DNA from: Actinacidiphila epipremni
GTDB taxonomy: Bacteria; Actinomycetota; Actinomycetes; Streptomycetales; Streptomycetaceae
DNA: 64,000 nt
NCBI RefSeq assembly: GCF_012034175.1
Contig: NZ_JAATEJ010000005.1
Coordinates: 186,001 to 250,000, forward strand
Reading direction: 5' to 3'
Position numbers and translations under genes: made by a program. The notes below the pieces were generated by a model. That model had not been told where the DNA came from. It was given only the letters and a program-made list of their open reading frames with translations, and did no database searches. Position 1 is the first letter of the stretch. Each line of letters begins with the position of its first letter. Of the stretch, positions 25,007-34,661 are shown piece by piece.

Positions 25007-26392
25007 GTGCGAACGAGACGTCGAGCGGCGATAGCTCTCGCGGCCCTCACGACCGTGTCCGCGGCAACGTTGTCAGGTTGCGGGACCGGCTCCGGGGGCG
25101 GCTCCGGCAAGACGATCAAGGTCGTCTACCAGCAGCAGCTCAACAACGCCAACCACGTGCAGGCCGACTTCCTCGGCCCGATGGTCGAGCAGTTCGAGAA
25201 GGCCAACCCCGGCACCACCGTCAAGCTCGTCCCGGTCACCGCGAGCGAGAACGACTACTACACCAAGATCCAGCTGATGATGCGCTCCCCCGCCACCGCG
25301 CCCGACCTGGTCTACGAGGACACCGCGACCATCAACTCCGACGTCGCGAGCGGCTACCTCCGGCCGCTGGACGACTATCTGCGGACCTGGCAGGACTGGA
25401 GCACCTTCGCCGCGCCCGCGAAGGCGGCGATGAAGTACGCGGCCGACGGCAAGACGTACGGGGTGCCGGACAACACCGACACCCGCGGCCTGTGGTACAA
25501 CAAGCAGCTCTTCGCCCAGGCCGGCATCCCCGTGCCGTGGCAGCCGAAGACCTGGGCGGACGTGCTGGGCACGGCCCGCACCCTCAAGGCCGAGCTGCCC
25601 GGCGTCACCCCGCTGAACGTCTTCACCGGCGTCGCGGCGGGCGAGGCGTCCTCGATGCAGGGCTTCGAGATGCTGCTGTACGGCACGCCCGCCGCGGACA
25701 CGTCGCTGTACGACGCCGGGCAGGGCAAGTGGGTCGTCGGCAGCAAGGGCTTCAAGGACGCGCTGGACTTCGTCCACACCGTCTACAGCGAGCAGCTCGG
25801 CCCGTCGCCGCAGCAGGCGCTCGGCGCCAACATCCAGGCGCAGGTGGGCACCGAGATGATCCCGCAGGGCAAGCTCGCGATCGACCTCGACGGCTCGTGG
25901 ATGCCCAACAACTGGATCCGCACGGGCCCTGAGCCGTGGCCGCAGTGGCAGTCCACGATGGGCATGGCCTACATGCCCACCCAGAACGGCCAGGGCAGCG
26001 GCAAGGTCAGCATGTCCGGCGGCTGGGCCTGGTCGATCCCGGCGAAGGCCAAGAACCCCGATCTCGCCTGGAAGTTCACCCAGTTCCTGGAGACCAGGGC
26101 CAACTCGGCGCAGTGGAACACCGTCAACGCCACCATCGCGGTGCGCACCGACGTGGCCTCCGACCCCGCCTACCTCAAGGCGCTGCCGAGCAACGCCTTC
26201 TTCACCGCGCTGGTGCCCGACACCTACTACCGGCCGGGCGTGCCCGCCTACACCCAGGTCTCCAGCGCCATCCAGAAGGCCATGGAGTCGGTGACGACGG
26301 GCCAGGCGTCGGTCGACAAGGCCGCCTCGACGTTCGACAGCGACGTCAAGACCGCGGTCGGCGGCGACAAGACCGTCCAGGGCGCGCGGTGA
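25007..26392 (+). CDS. Sugar-binding lipoprotein of the mannoside ABC importer
   Basis: 461-residue extracytoplasmic solute-binding protein, family 1. The signal peptide has a basic start (VRTRRRA), hydrophobic core and lipobox TLSGC (Cys25). The mature part shows YTKIQLMMRSPATAPDLVYED, YGVPDNTDTRGLWYNKQLF and MSGGWAWSIPAKAKNPDLAW. GGAGG lies 6 bases before the GTG, which removes a 36-residue unlikely N-terminal extension. It is the first gene of a four-gene operon ending in an alpha-mannosidase, so manno-oligosaccharides or related glycans are the probable ligand. Confidence 0.87.
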   Translation: MRTRRRAAIALAALTTVSAATLSGCGTGSGGGSGKTIKVVYQQQLNNANHVQADFLGPMVEQFEKANPGTTVKLVPVTASENDYYTKIQLMMRSPATAPDLVYEDTATINSDVASGYLRPLDDYLRTWQDWSTFAAPAKAAMKYAADGKTYGVPDNTDTRGLWYNKQLFAQAGIPVPWQPKTWADVLGTARTLKAELPGVTPLNVFTGVAAGEASSMQGFEMLLYGTPAADTSLYDAGQGKWVVGSKGFKDALDFVHTVYSEQLGPSPQQALGANIQAQVGTEMIPQGKLAIDLDGSWMPNNWIRTGPEPWPQWQSTMGMAYMPTQNGQGSGKVSMSGGWAWSIPAKAKNPDLAWKFTQFLETRANSAQWNTVNATIAVRTDVASDPAYLKALPSNAFFTALVPDTYYRPGVPAYTQVSSAIQKAMESVTTGQASVDKAASTFDSDVKTAVGGDKTVQGAR

Positions 26393-27312
26393 CGGCGACC
26401 ACCGCCGCCGCGGGCACCCCCGCCGCCGTCCGGCCGCGGCGGGGGCGGCCGACGGCGGCGGGGCTGCTGCGCGGGATGCCGCTGCTGCCGGCGCTGGTGC
26501 TGCTCGCGGTGTTCATGGCCGGCCCGATCGGGTACTGCGTCTACTACGCCTTCACCGACATGCAGCTGACCGGCGCCTCGGCCACGCACTTCGTCGGCGT
26601 CGACAACTTCACCCGGGCCCTGCGCGACGCCGACTTCCGCAACGCGGTCGTGCTGACGCTGGTCTTCGTGGTCGGCTCTGCCGTCGTCGGGCAGAACACC
26701 CTGGGGCTGGGCCTCGCGGTGCTGATGCAGAAGGCGGCGCGGCCGGTGCGGGCGGTCACCAGCACGGTGGTGATCGCGGCATGGGTGCTGCCGGAGGTCG
26801 TCGCGGGCTATCTGATGTACGCGTTCTTCTTCCAGCAGGGCTCGCTCAACGCGATCCTGCGCCACCTCGGCCTGCCGCAGCAGAACTGGCTCTACACCCT
26901 GCCGATCCTGGCCGTCTGCATCGCCAACGTCTGGCGCGGCACGGCTTTTTCGATGCTGGTCTACTCCGCGGCCCTGGGCGATGTGCCGCAGGAGCTGGTG
27001 GAGGCGGCCGAGGTGGACGGCGCCGGGCCGTGGCAGCGGCTGTGGCGGGTGACGCTGCCGGTGATCCGCCGCTCGGTGATGACCAATCTGATGCTCATCA
27101 CCTTGCAGACCCTGTCGGTCTTCGGGCTGATCTACACCATGACCCGCGGCGGCCCGGGCAACAAGACCGAGACGCTGCCGATCTTCATGTACCAGCAGGC
27201 CTTCACCAGCAGCCTGATCGGCTACGGCACCGCGGTCGCGCTGGTGCTGCTGGTGGTGGGCGCGCTGTTCTCGGTCGTCTACATCCGCATGCTCAAGGTC
27301 GAGGAGGACTGA
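26389..27312 (+). CDS. Sugar ABC transporter permease (MalF type)
   Basis: 307-residue CUT1 permease with about six helices starting MPLLPALVLLAVFMAGPIGY. The EAA loop is ELVEAAEVDGAGPWQRLWRV, followed by TRGGPGNKTETLPIFMYQQAF, typical of MalF-like subunits. The GTG start overlaps the lipoprotein stop, and the stop overlaps the next start (TGATG). Confidence 0.87.
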   Translation: MTATTAAAGTPAAVRPRRGRPTAAGLLRGMPLLPALVLLAVFMAGPIGYCVYYAFTDMQLTGASATHFVGVDNFTRALRDADFRNAVVLTLVFVVGSAVVGQNTLGLGLAVLMQKAARPVRAVTSTVVIAAWVLPEVVAGYLMYAFFFQQGSLNAILRHLGLPQQNWLYTLPILAVCIANVWRGTAFSMLVYSAALGDVPQELVEAAEVDGAGPWQRLWRVTLPVIRRSVMTNLMLITLQTLSVFGLIYTMTRGGPGNKTETLPIFMYQQAFTSSLIGYGTAVALVLLVVGALFSVVYIRMLKVEED

Positions 27313-28217
27313 TGGCCGTCACCGACAGCCCGCGCACGCTACGGGTCCGGCCGGCGGCCGGCCCGCAGGCGGCAGGGCGCGCCCGGCTCGCCCGGCGGCG
27401 CAGGGCGCTCACGGGCAAGGCCGTCGTCAACGTCTCGCTGCTGGTGTTCTCGGCGCTGTACCTGGTGCCGCTGCTGTGGATGCTGCTGGCGTCGGTCAAC
27501 GCGCACGCCGACTTCCGGCTCTCGGTGCCCTCCCCCACGGGCGAGAACTTCCACCGCATCCTCAACAGCGACACGACCTACCGGCCGATGCTCAACGGCC
27601 TGCTGCTGTGCGGCGGCGGCACACTGCTGTGCGTGGTGTGCTCGGTGCTGGCGGCCTATCCGCTGTCGCGTTTCAGGTCCCGGCTGCGCCGGCCGTTCCT
27701 CTACACCATCCTGTTCAGCACCGGGCTGCCGATCACCGCGGTGATGATCCCGGTCTACAGCATGTTCGTGCAGGTCGACCTGATCGACTCGATGCCGGGC
27801 GCGACACTGTTCCTGGCGGCTGCGGCGCTGCCGTTCGGGATCTGGCTGACGAAGAACTTCATGGACGGCGTGCCGACGGTGCTGGAGGAGGCGGCGCGGA
27901 TCGACGGCGCCAACGCCATGCAGGTGCTGTGGCGGATCGTGCTGCCGCTGATGTGGCCGGGGGTGATCGTGGTGACGATCTTCACCTTCATCGGCATGTG
28001 GGGCAACTTCTTCGTGCCCTTCATCCTGCTGCTCTCCCCCGAGAAGCTGCCCGCCTCCGTGAGCGTCTTCACCTTCCTCAGCGCCCACGACCAGACGCAG
28101 TACGGGCAGTTGTCGGCGTTCTCGATCGTCTACTCCATACCCGTGGTGATGCTCTACCTCGTCCTCGCCCGCCGGCTCGGCGGCGGTTTCGCCCTCGGCG
28201 GCGCGCTCAAGGGCTGA
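27312..28217 (+). CDS. Sugar ABC transporter permease (MalG type)
   Basis: 301-residue CUT1 permease; basic N-terminus, six helices, EAA loop VLEEAARIDGANAMQVLWRI, C-terminus LGGGFALGGALKG. GAGGAGG lies 5 bases upstream of the ATG inside the end of the previous gene. No ATPase gene accompanies the pair, as for the other sugar importers in this window. Confidence 0.87.
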   Translation: MAVTDSPRTLRVRPAAGPQAAGRARLARRRRALTGKAVVNVSLLVFSALYLVPLLWMLLASVNAHADFRLSVPSPTGENFHRILNSDTTYRPMLNGLLLCGGGTLLCVVCSVLAAYPLSRFRSRLRRPFLYTILFSTGLPITAVMIPVYSMFVQVDLIDSMPGATLFLAAAALPFGIWLTKNFMDGVPTVLEEAARIDGANAMQVLWRIVLPLMWPGVIVVTIFTFIGMWGNFFVPFILLLSPEKLPASVSVFTFLSAHDQTQYGQLSAFSIVYSIPVVMLYLVLARRLGGGFALGGALKG

Positions 28218-28293
28218 CCCGCCCGCGGCGCCCGCGCCGGCCCGCCCGCCCCGTACGACCACCGACTCGCCCGACGCACGGGAAGGCTTCGCC

Positions 28294-31200
28294 ATGCACA
28301 ACGACCCCGCCCTCACCGAGCAGCGGCTCGCCCGCGTCCTCGCCCAGCGGCTGCGCCCGGCGGTGCACGGCCGCAGCGTGCCGCTCACCGCCGAGGTGTG
28401 GCACGTGCCCGGGGAACCGGTCCCGGTCGCCGAGGGCCTTGCCGCCGCCTACGCGCCGGCCCGGCTCGGCGACCGCTGGGGGCCGGCCTGGACGACGAGC
28501 TGGTTCCGTGTCGGCGGCCGGATCCCGCGGGAGTGGGCGGGGCTGCCGGTGGAGGCGGTGGTGGACCTGGGATTCGGCTTCACCGATCCGGGGTTCTCCG
28601 CCGAGGGCCTGGTGTACCGCCCGGACGGCACCGCGGTGAAGGCGCTCAACCCGCGCAACTTCCATGTGCCGGTCACCGCGTCGGCCGCGGGCGGCGAGCA
28701 GGTGACGTACTACGTCGAGGCCGCGGCGAACCCGGTCGTGATGCAGTCCGGGCCCGAGCTGCAGACGTTCTTCCCGACGCCGGTCGGCGGCCGGGCGCCG
28801 TGGCTGCGCGGCGAGGGCGCCGAGGGCGATGGGGAGCCGGGCGAGCCGCTGTACCAGCTGCGGCGGCTCGACCTGGCCGTCTTCGACCGCGAGGTCTTCG
28901 AGCTGGTGCAGGACCTGGACGTGCTGGGCCAGCTGGAGCGGGAGCTGCCCGAGCAGTCCACCCGGCGCTGGCAGCTGCTGCGGACGATCGAGCAGGCGCT
29001 GGACGCGATCGACCTCCAGGACGTCTCCGGCACCGCCACCGCGGCACGCGCGGTCCTGGCCCCGGCGCTCGCCTCCCCCGCGAGCCCGTCGGCGCACCGG
29101 ATCTCCGCGGTCGGCCACAGCCATATCGACTCGGCGTGGCTGTGGCCGCTGCGCGAGACGGTACGCAAGGTGGCGCGCACCGTCTCCAACGTCACGCAGC
29201 TGATGGACGACCACCCCGGCTTCCGGTTCGTGATGTCGCAGGCCCAGCAGCTGGCGTGGCTCAAGGAGCACCGGCCCGAGGTCTACGCGCGGGCCCGGGA
29301 GAAGGCCAGGACGGGGCAGTTCCTGCCGGTGGGGAGCCTGTGGGTGGAGCCGGACACCAACATCACCGGCGGTGAGTCGCTGGTGCGGCAGTTCGTCCAT
29401 GGCAAGCGCTTCTACCTGGAGGAGTTCGGCGTCGAGACCGAGGAGATGTGGCTGCCGGACACCTTCGGCTACAACGCGGCGCTGCCGCAGCTGATGAAGC
29501 TCGCCGGGGTGCGCTGGTTCCTCACCCAGAAGATCTCCTGGAACACCACCAATGTCTTCCCGCACCACACCTTCTGGTGGGAGGGCATCGACGGCACCCG
29601 GATCTTCAGCCACTTCCCGCCGGTCGACACCTACAACAGCGACCTGTCGGGCGCCGAAGTGGCCCGCAGCGAGCGCAACTTCCGGGAGAAGTCCCGCACC
29701 GACCGCTCGCTCGTGCCGTTCGGCTACGGGGACGGCGGCGGCGGTCCCACCCGGGAGATGATGGCGCGGGCCGACCGGCTCGCCGACCTGGAGGGCTCGC
29801 CGAGGGTAGCGGTGGAGGCGCCGGCGGACTTCTTCGCCAAGGCGCACGCCGAGCACACGGATGCTCCCGTGTGGGTGGGCGAGCTGTATCTGGAGTTCCA
29901 CCGCGGCACGCTCACCAGCCAGTTGGCGACCAAGCAGGGCAACCGGCGCAGCGAGCACCTGCTGCGCGAGGCCGAGCTGTGGTCGGCGACGGCCGCGGTG
30001 CGCCACGGGGCGCGGTATCCGTACCCGGAACTGGACCGGCTGTGGAAGACGGTGCTGCTGCACCAGTTCCACGACATCCTGCCGGGCACGTCGATCGCGT
30101 GGGTGCACCGGGAGGCCGAGCAGACCCACCGGGAGGTCGCGGCCGAGCTGGAGGAGCTGATCGGGCGGGCGCTGCGGACGCTGGCCGGGGACCGATCGGG
30201 CGGTGAGGTCGTCTTCAACGCCGCCCCGCACGCCCGCGGCGGGGTCCCGGCGCTGGGCGCGGCGCCCAGGACCGCGCCGCCGGCGCTCACCCCGCCGGTC
30301 GCCGAGGGCGGCGGCTTCGTGCTGGACAACGGGCTGGTGCGGGTCGCGGTGGACGGCCGGGGACTTGTCACCTCGGTGCTGGACCTGGCCGCGGGCCGTG
30401 AGGCGCTGCCGCCGGGCGCGGCCGGCAACCTGCTGCAACTGCACCAGGACTTCCCCAACCAGTGGGACGCCTGGGACCTGGACGCCTTCTACCGCAACAC
30501 CGTACGGGACCTGACCGGGGCCGACGAGGTCGCGGCGGTGGACGGCGGGGTGCGGGTGGTGCGCTCCTTCGGGGCGTCCCGGGTCGAGCAGACGCTGCGG
30601 CTGGCGCGCGGGGCACGCCGGCTGGACGTGGAGACGGTGGTGGACTGGCGGGAGCGGGAGAAGGTGCTCAAGGCGGCCTTCCCGCTGGACGTACGGGCCG
30701 CGCACTCCACCGCGGAGATCCCGTTCGGCCAGGTGGAGCGGCCCACCCACACCAACACCAGCTGGGACGCTGCGAAGTTCGAGGTGTGCGCGCACCGCTA
30801 CCTGCACGTCGGCGAGCCCGGCTGGGGCGCGGCGCTGGTCAACGACTCCACCTACGGCCATGACGTGACGCGGGACGTACGCCCCGACGGCGGGACGACG
30901 ACCACGGTGCGGCTCACGCTGCTGCGCGCCGCCCGCTTCCCCGACCCGGACACCGACCAGGGCGTCCACCGGCTGCGCTACGCACTCGTGGTGGGCGCGG
31001 AGCCGGCCGACGCGGTGCGCGAGGGCTACCACCTGAACCTGCCGGAGCGGGTCGCGCCGGGCGGGGCCGCGGTCGCGCCGCTGGTGGCCGTCGACGACGA
31101 GGGCGTGGTGGTCTCCGCGGTCAAGCTCGCCGACGACGGGTCGGGCGATGTGGTCGTACGGCTCTACGAGGCGCGCGGGCGGCGGACGTCGGCGGTGCTG

Positions 31201-31356
31201 ACGCCGTCGTTCGCGCTCGGGTCCGCGGTGGTGACCGATCTGCTGGAGCGGCCGTTGCCGGACGACGGCAGCCACGAGGTGGCCGGGTCCGGGGTGCGGT
31301 TGCGGCTGCGCCCGTTCCAGATCGTCACGCTGCGGCTGGCCGTGCGGCGCGGCTGA
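28294..31356 (+). CDS. Alpha-mannosidase, glycoside hydrolase family 38
   Basis: 1020-residue cytosolic enzyme without a signal peptide. The zinc-binding motif GHSHIDSAWLWP is near residues 273-284, the probable nucleophile Asp is in WLPDTFGYNAALPQLMK near residue 389, and the downstream zinc His lies in LLHQFHDILPGTSIAWVHRE; all catalytic blocks of GH38 are intact. The N-terminal 260 residues are the ancillary domain of bacterial GH38 enzymes, and the C-terminal third is the beta-sandwich region. It would trim alpha-mannose from imported oligosaccharides. GGGAAGG precedes the ATG 77 bases after the permease gene. Confidence 0.9.
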   Translation: MHNDPALTEQRLARVLAQRLRPAVHGRSVPLTAEVWHVPGEPVPVAEGLAAAYAPARLGDRWGPAWTTSWFRVGGRIPREWAGLPVEAVVDLGFGFTDPGFSAEGLVYRPDGTAVKALNPRNFHVPVTASAAGGEQVTYYVEAAANPVVMQSGPELQTFFPTPVGGRAPWLRGEGAEGDGEPGEPLYQLRRLDLAVFDREVFELVQDLDVLGQLERELPEQSTRRWQLLRTIEQALDAIDLQDVSGTATAARAVLAPALASPASPSAHRISAVGHSHIDSAWLWPLRETVRKVARTVSNVTQLMDDHPGFRFVMSQAQQLAWLKEHRPEVYARAREKARTGQFLPVGSLWVEPDTNITGGESLVRQFVHGKRFYLEEFGVETEEMWLPDTFGYNAALPQLMKLAGVRWFLTQKISWNTTNVFPHHTFWWEGIDGTRIFSHFPPVDTYNSDLSGAEVARSERNFREKSRTDRSLVPFGYGDGGGGPTREMMARADRLADLEGSPRVAVEAPADFFAKAHAEHTDAPVWVGELYLEFHRGTLTSQLATKQGNRRSEHLLREAELWSATAAVRHGARYPYPELDRLWKTVLLHQFHDILPGTSIAWVHREAEQTHREVAAELEELIGRALRTLAGDRSGGEVVFNAAPHARGGVPALGAAPRTAPPALTPPVAEGGGFVLDNGLVRVAVDGRGLVTSVLDLAAGREALPPGAAGNLLQLHQDFPNQWDAWDLDAFYRNTVRDLTGADEVAAVDGGVRVVRSFGASRVEQTLRLARGARRLDVETVVDWREREKVLKAAFPLDVRAAHSTAEIPFGQVERPTHTNTSWDAAKFEVCAHRYLHVGEPGWGAALVNDSTYGHDVTRDVRPDGGTTTTVRLTLLRAARFPDPDTDQGVHRLRYALVVGAEPADAVREGYHLNLPERVAPGGAAVAPLVAVDDEGVVVSAVKLADDGSGDVVVRLYEARGRRTSAVLTPSFALGSAVVTDLLERPLPDDGSHEVAGSGVRLRLRPFQIVTLRLAVRRG

Positions 31357-31368
31357 GCCGTGCGGCGG

Positions 31369-31407
31369 GCGGGCATCGCCGGCCGGAGGGGGTCCGGCGA
31401 TGCCCGC
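31369..31407. terminator. Bidirectional terminator between convergent operons
   Basis: The arms GCGGGCATCGCCGG (31369-31382) and CCGGCGATGCCCGC (31394-31407) form a perfect 14-bp stem with an 11-base loop. It fills almost all of the 57-base gap between the mannosidase stop and the stop of the minus-strand permease, so it can end transcripts from both sides. Confidence 0.8.
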
Positions 31408-31413
31408 GGGGGG

Positions 31414-32289
31414 TCATCCCTTGAGCGAGCCGTTCAGCATGCCGCGCTCGAAGAGCCGTTGGAGGCCGAGGTAGACCAGCACGCTGGGGACCATCAGCAT
31501 CAGCGACGCCGCCAGGCGCACCCCCTCGGTCTGCTCCTGGCTGGAGGACAGGCTCGTGACGACCAGGGTCATGGTGTACATGTGCGGGCTCTGCGCGACC
31601 AGCAGCGGCAGCAGGTACTGGTCCCAGATCATCAGGAAGCCGAAGACGGCGCAGGTGCCGAGCGCGGCGCGGCACAGCGGGAGGATGATCTGGAAGAAGA
31701 TCCGCAGGTCGCCGGCGCCGTCCATCCGGGCGGCCTCCTCCAGCTCGACCGGGATGGTCTTCATGAAGCCGGTGAGCACGTAGATCGGCAGGGCCCAGCC
31801 GACGACCGGCAGGATCAGCCCGGAGTAGGAGTCCAGCAGGCTGCTGCCGCCCAGCGGGTCGGGGACCTTGCCGAGCACGAGGTAGAGCGGTATCGCGATG
31901 ACCTCCTCGGGCATCATCATCGTCGACAGGATCGCCAGCAGCACCAGCGCCTGCCCGCGGAACTTCTTGCGGGCGAGCGCGTAGGCGGCGAACGCGCTGA
32001 CGGTGACCTGGAGGAACAGCCCGACGCCGGTGACGACGACCGAGTTGAGCAGCCCGCGGCCGACGCCGAAGCGGAAGGCCGTGGTGAGGTTGGACAGCGT
32101 GAAGTGCCGCGGCAGCAGCGACATCTGGCCGCTCTTGGGCTGCCCGCCGCTGAAGACGGTGGCGGCCATCGTCCACAGCGGCATGAAGAACACGAACAGC
32201 ACCAGGGCGTACAGCAGCACCCTGACCACGATCCGCCAGGCGGCGCGGTCGGGCATGCGCAGGCCCAGCGCGGTGGTGGGGGCGCTCAT
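31414..32289 (-). CDS. Sugar ABC transporter permease (MalG type), unknown substrate
   Basis: 291-residue CUT1 permease, last gene of a three-gene importer operon. Six predicted helices, EAA loop ELEEAARMDGAGDLRIFFQI, C-terminus LFERGMLNGSLKG. The ATG follows the upstream permease stop by three bases. Confidence 0.87.
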   Translation of the reverse strand: MSAPTTALGLRMPDRAAWRIVVRVLLYALVLFVFFMPLWTMAATVFSGGQPKSGQMSLLPRHFTLSNLTTAFRFGVGRGLLNSVVVTGVGLFLQVTVSAFAAYALARKKFRGQALVLLAILSTMMMPEEVIAIPLYLVLGKVPDPLGGSSLLDSYSGLILPVVGWALPIYVLTGFMKTIPVELEEAARMDGAGDLRIFFQIILPLCRAALGTCAVFGFLMIWDQYLLPLLVAQSPHMYTMTLVVTSLSSSQEQTEGVRLAASLMLMVPSVLVYLGLQRLFERGMLNGSLKG

Positions 32290-32292
32290 GGC

Positions 32293-33159
32293 TCAGGCCT
32301 CCTTCCGCCTGCGCCACCACAGGGTGAGGCAGGTCAGCAGGACGGTCACCAGGAACAGCACGGTCGACACGGCCGAGGCCAGGCCGAGGGTGTTGTTCTG
32401 GATGCCCTCCTTGTAGGTGTAGGTGACGATGGTCTCGGTGGAGCCGGCCGGGCCGCCGCCGGTGAGCACGTAGATCTCGGTGAAGACCCGAAGTCCGCGG
32501 ATGATGCCGAGGGTCAGCACGATCGTGGTGACCGGGCGCAGCGCCGGCAGGGTGACGTGGCGCAGCCGGTGCCAGGCGCCGGCGCCGTCGATCGCGGCGG
32601 CCTCGTACAGCTGCCGGTCGATGCCGGCCAGGCCCGCGACGAAGATCACCATGTCGTAGGGCGCGCTCTTCCAGACCTGCACGAGCATCACCGAGGCGAG
32701 CGAGGAGTGCGGGGAGGACAGGAACGGCTGGGCGCCCAGGCCCAGATGGCCGAGCAGGGTGTTGACGGTGCCGAAGCTGCCCGGGTAGAGCAGGGTGTTC
32801 CACAGCTCGGCGACCGCGACCATGGCCGTGACCACCGGCAGGAAGGCCGCGGTACGCAGGATCCGCAGGTGCCGGGCCGGGCCTTCGAGCAGCAGGGCCA
32901 GGCCGAAGCCGAGGAGCGCGGAGGCGGCGACGGTCACGACGGCGTCGAGCAGGGTGTGGCCGACGGCCGAGCGCAGCACGGGGTCGTGGAAGGCGGTCGT
33001 GAAGTTGTCCCAGCCGACCCACCTGTTGCCCCGGTAGGGGCGCACCTCGAAGAAGCTGAGGTATATCCCCCAGATCGTCGGCCAGAACTTGAACACCCCG
33101 AAGAGGGCGAGGACGGGTGCGAGGAAGAGCCACGGGGTGGCCCAGCGGTATCTGGTCAC
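32293..33159 (-). CDS. Sugar ABC transporter permease (MalF type), unknown substrate
   Basis: 288-residue CUT1 permease. ATPWLFLAPVLALFGVFKFWP is the first helix; the EAA loop is QLYEAAAIDGAGAWHRLRHV, followed by LTGGGPAGSTETIVTYTYKEG. The GTG start overlaps the binding-protein stop (GTGA), and a much longer upstream frame is only a GC artefact across the lipoprotein gene. Confidence 0.87.
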   Translation of the reverse strand: MTRYRWATPWLFLAPVLALFGVFKFWPTIWGIYLSFFEVRPYRGNRWVGWDNFTTAFHDPVLRSAVGHTLLDAVVTVAASALLGFGLALLLEGPARHLRILRTAAFLPVVTAMVAVAELWNTLLYPGSFGTVNTLLGHLGLGAQPFLSSPHSSLASVMLVQVWKSAPYDMVIFVAGLAGIDRQLYEAAAIDGAGAWHRLRHVTLPALRPVTTIVLTLGIIRGLRVFTEIYVLTGGGPAGSTETIVTYTYKEGIQNNTLGLASAVSTVLFLVTVLLTCLTLWWRRRKEA

Positions 33160-34484
33160 TTCTTCAGCAGCGACCGGTACGTGCTGTCGAGGCCGGCCAG
33201 GGCCTGCTTGCTGTCGCCGCAGCCCGACAGCAGCTTGTTGAGGGTCTCCGAGGCGTCGTTGCGGTACGTCTGCCAGTCCGGGGCGCTCACCGGCTCGTAC
33301 GTGGAGCTCTTGGCGTAGACGTCCTGGGCGGTCTGCCAGCGCGGGTCGCCGCCGTGCACCTCGGCCGCGTCGACGGTGGTGTTGATGGGCAGCCGCACGA
33401 TGGTCGCGGTCGGGACACCGGTCATGCCGGTGGTCTGGGCCTCGGGCGAGATCATGTACGAGGCCAGGGTCGCGAAGTCGGCGGAGCGCTTGGAGCCGGC
33501 CATGGCGTAGAGGGTGGTGCCCTCGGCGAGCGCGCCGACGCCCTTGGGGCCGGCCGGCGGGGCGACGACGGCGTACTTGCCCTTGACGGCGGTGGCGTCG
33601 GTGGTGGCGTAGGCGTAGGGGCCGGTCAGGTACATCCCGGCGACGCCGGTCTGGAAGGCCTTGTTGGTGTCGGTGGTGACCTGGTTGAGGGCGCCGGGCT
33701 GGACGACCTTGTCGGTGCAGTACAGCTTCTTGAGGAAGTCGGCGGCGGTGACGGCCTGGTCGGAGCCGATGGTGGAGGTGAAGCCGCCGGAGCCGGTGGG
33801 GGTGAGGAAGTCGCCGCCCGCCTGGTAGAGGAAGTTCGACCAGTACCAGGAGAGGTAGCCGCGCTGGGTGGAGCCGGGGACGTCCAGGCCGAAGGTGTCG
33901 TTCTTGCCGTTGCCGTCCGGGTCCTGGGTGGTGAACGCCTTGGCGACGGCTTCGAGCTGGTCCCAGGTGGTGGGTGGCTGCATGTGGACCTTCTGCAGCC
34001 AGTCGGAGCGGATCAGCAGCACATTGGCCTGGGCGGAGAAGGGCACGCCGTAGGTGGCGCCCTTGTCGTCGGCGACGGACTTCCAGGCGGTGGCGCTGAC
34101 CTGGCCGGCGCCGGTGATCTTCGACTTGTCGACCTCGGTGATGATGCCCTGCTTCTTGAACGTGCCGAGCTGCGCGCCGTCGTCGATGACCACGTCGGGC
34201 AGCTTGTGGGCGGCTGCGGCGGCGTTGAGCTTGGTCTCGAAGTCGGTGTTGGTCATGAACAGCTCGACCTTGACGCCGGTCTTCTTCGTGTAGGCGTCGA
34301 AGACCATCTGGTACGCCTTCTGCGAGTCGCCGGCGCCGCGCACCCACACCTTCAGCGGGCCGGACGCCTTGCCGGCGCCGGAGTCCCCGCCGCCGCATGC
34401 GGTCAGGGCGAGGGACGCGGTGACCAGGGTGACGGCGAGGGCGGCCCCGGGTATGGCGCGGCGGCGGCTCTTGAGCTTGCTCAC
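33156..34484 (-). CDS. Solute-binding lipoprotein of an orphan sugar ABC importer
   Basis: 442-residue extracytoplasmic binding protein. The signal peptide starts VSKLKSRRRAIPG and ends at lipobox LTAC (Cys30), followed by a Gly-rich linker. WVRGAGDSQKAYQMVFDAYTKKTGVKVE and YGVPFSAQANVLLIRSDWL are typical family-1 blocks. The GTG with ACGGAG upstream was chosen; a 24-residue longer version would start before the basic signal-peptide region. No hydrolase or regulator is adjacent, so the ligand cannot be inferred. Confidence 0.85.
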   Translation of the reverse strand: MSKLKSRRRAIPGAALAVTLVTASLALTACGGGDSGAGKASGPLKVWVRGAGDSQKAYQMVFDAYTKKTGVKVELFMTNTDFETKLNAAAAAHKLPDVVIDDGAQLGTFKKQGIITEVDKSKITGAGQVSATAWKSVADDKGATYGVPFSAQANVLLIRSDWLQKVHMQPPTTWDQLEAVAKAFTTQDPDGNGKNDTFGLDVPGSTQRGYLSWYWSNFLYQAGGDFLTPTGSGGFTSTIGSDQAVTAADFLKKLYCTDKVVQPGALNQVTTDTNKAFQTGVAGMYLTGPYAYATTDATAVKGKYAVVAPPAGPKGVGALAEGTTLYAMAGSKRSADFATLASYMISPEAQTTGMTGVPTATIVRLPINTTVDAAEVHGGDPRWQTAQDVYAKSSTYEPVSAPDWQTYRNDASETLNKLLSGCGDSKQALAGLDSTYRSLLKK

Positions 34485-34537
34485 GATCAAACTCCGTTCA
34501 CACATAGGAACTACGTCCACGTTCAAGAATGGGCGCG

Positions 34538-34566
34538 ACACTAGGCCCGTTACCAACCGTGGTCAA
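34538..34566 (-). promoter_or_regulatory. Sigma-70-type promoter of the orphan sugar importer
   Basis: Read on the minus strand: TTGACC (34566-34561), exactly 17 bases, TAGTGT (34543-34538). The predicted start of transcription is near 34531, about 46 bases before the GTG. This is a near-consensus housekeeping promoter. Confidence 0.7.
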
Positions 34567-34661
34567 GGCCCTGGACAGCCCCACCCGGGAGCACTTTCGG
34601 GTCACGGACACATTCAGGGTTCACGTACGTGGAATCGGGTGAGTGCGCGGAGAGGCGCGGG

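Noticed and set aside
28207..31275. 1022-codon minus-strand frame opposite the alpha-mannosidase
   Set aside because: The plus strand carries all GH38 catalytic motifs; the antisense protein has no recognisable fold and the composition of a shadow frame.
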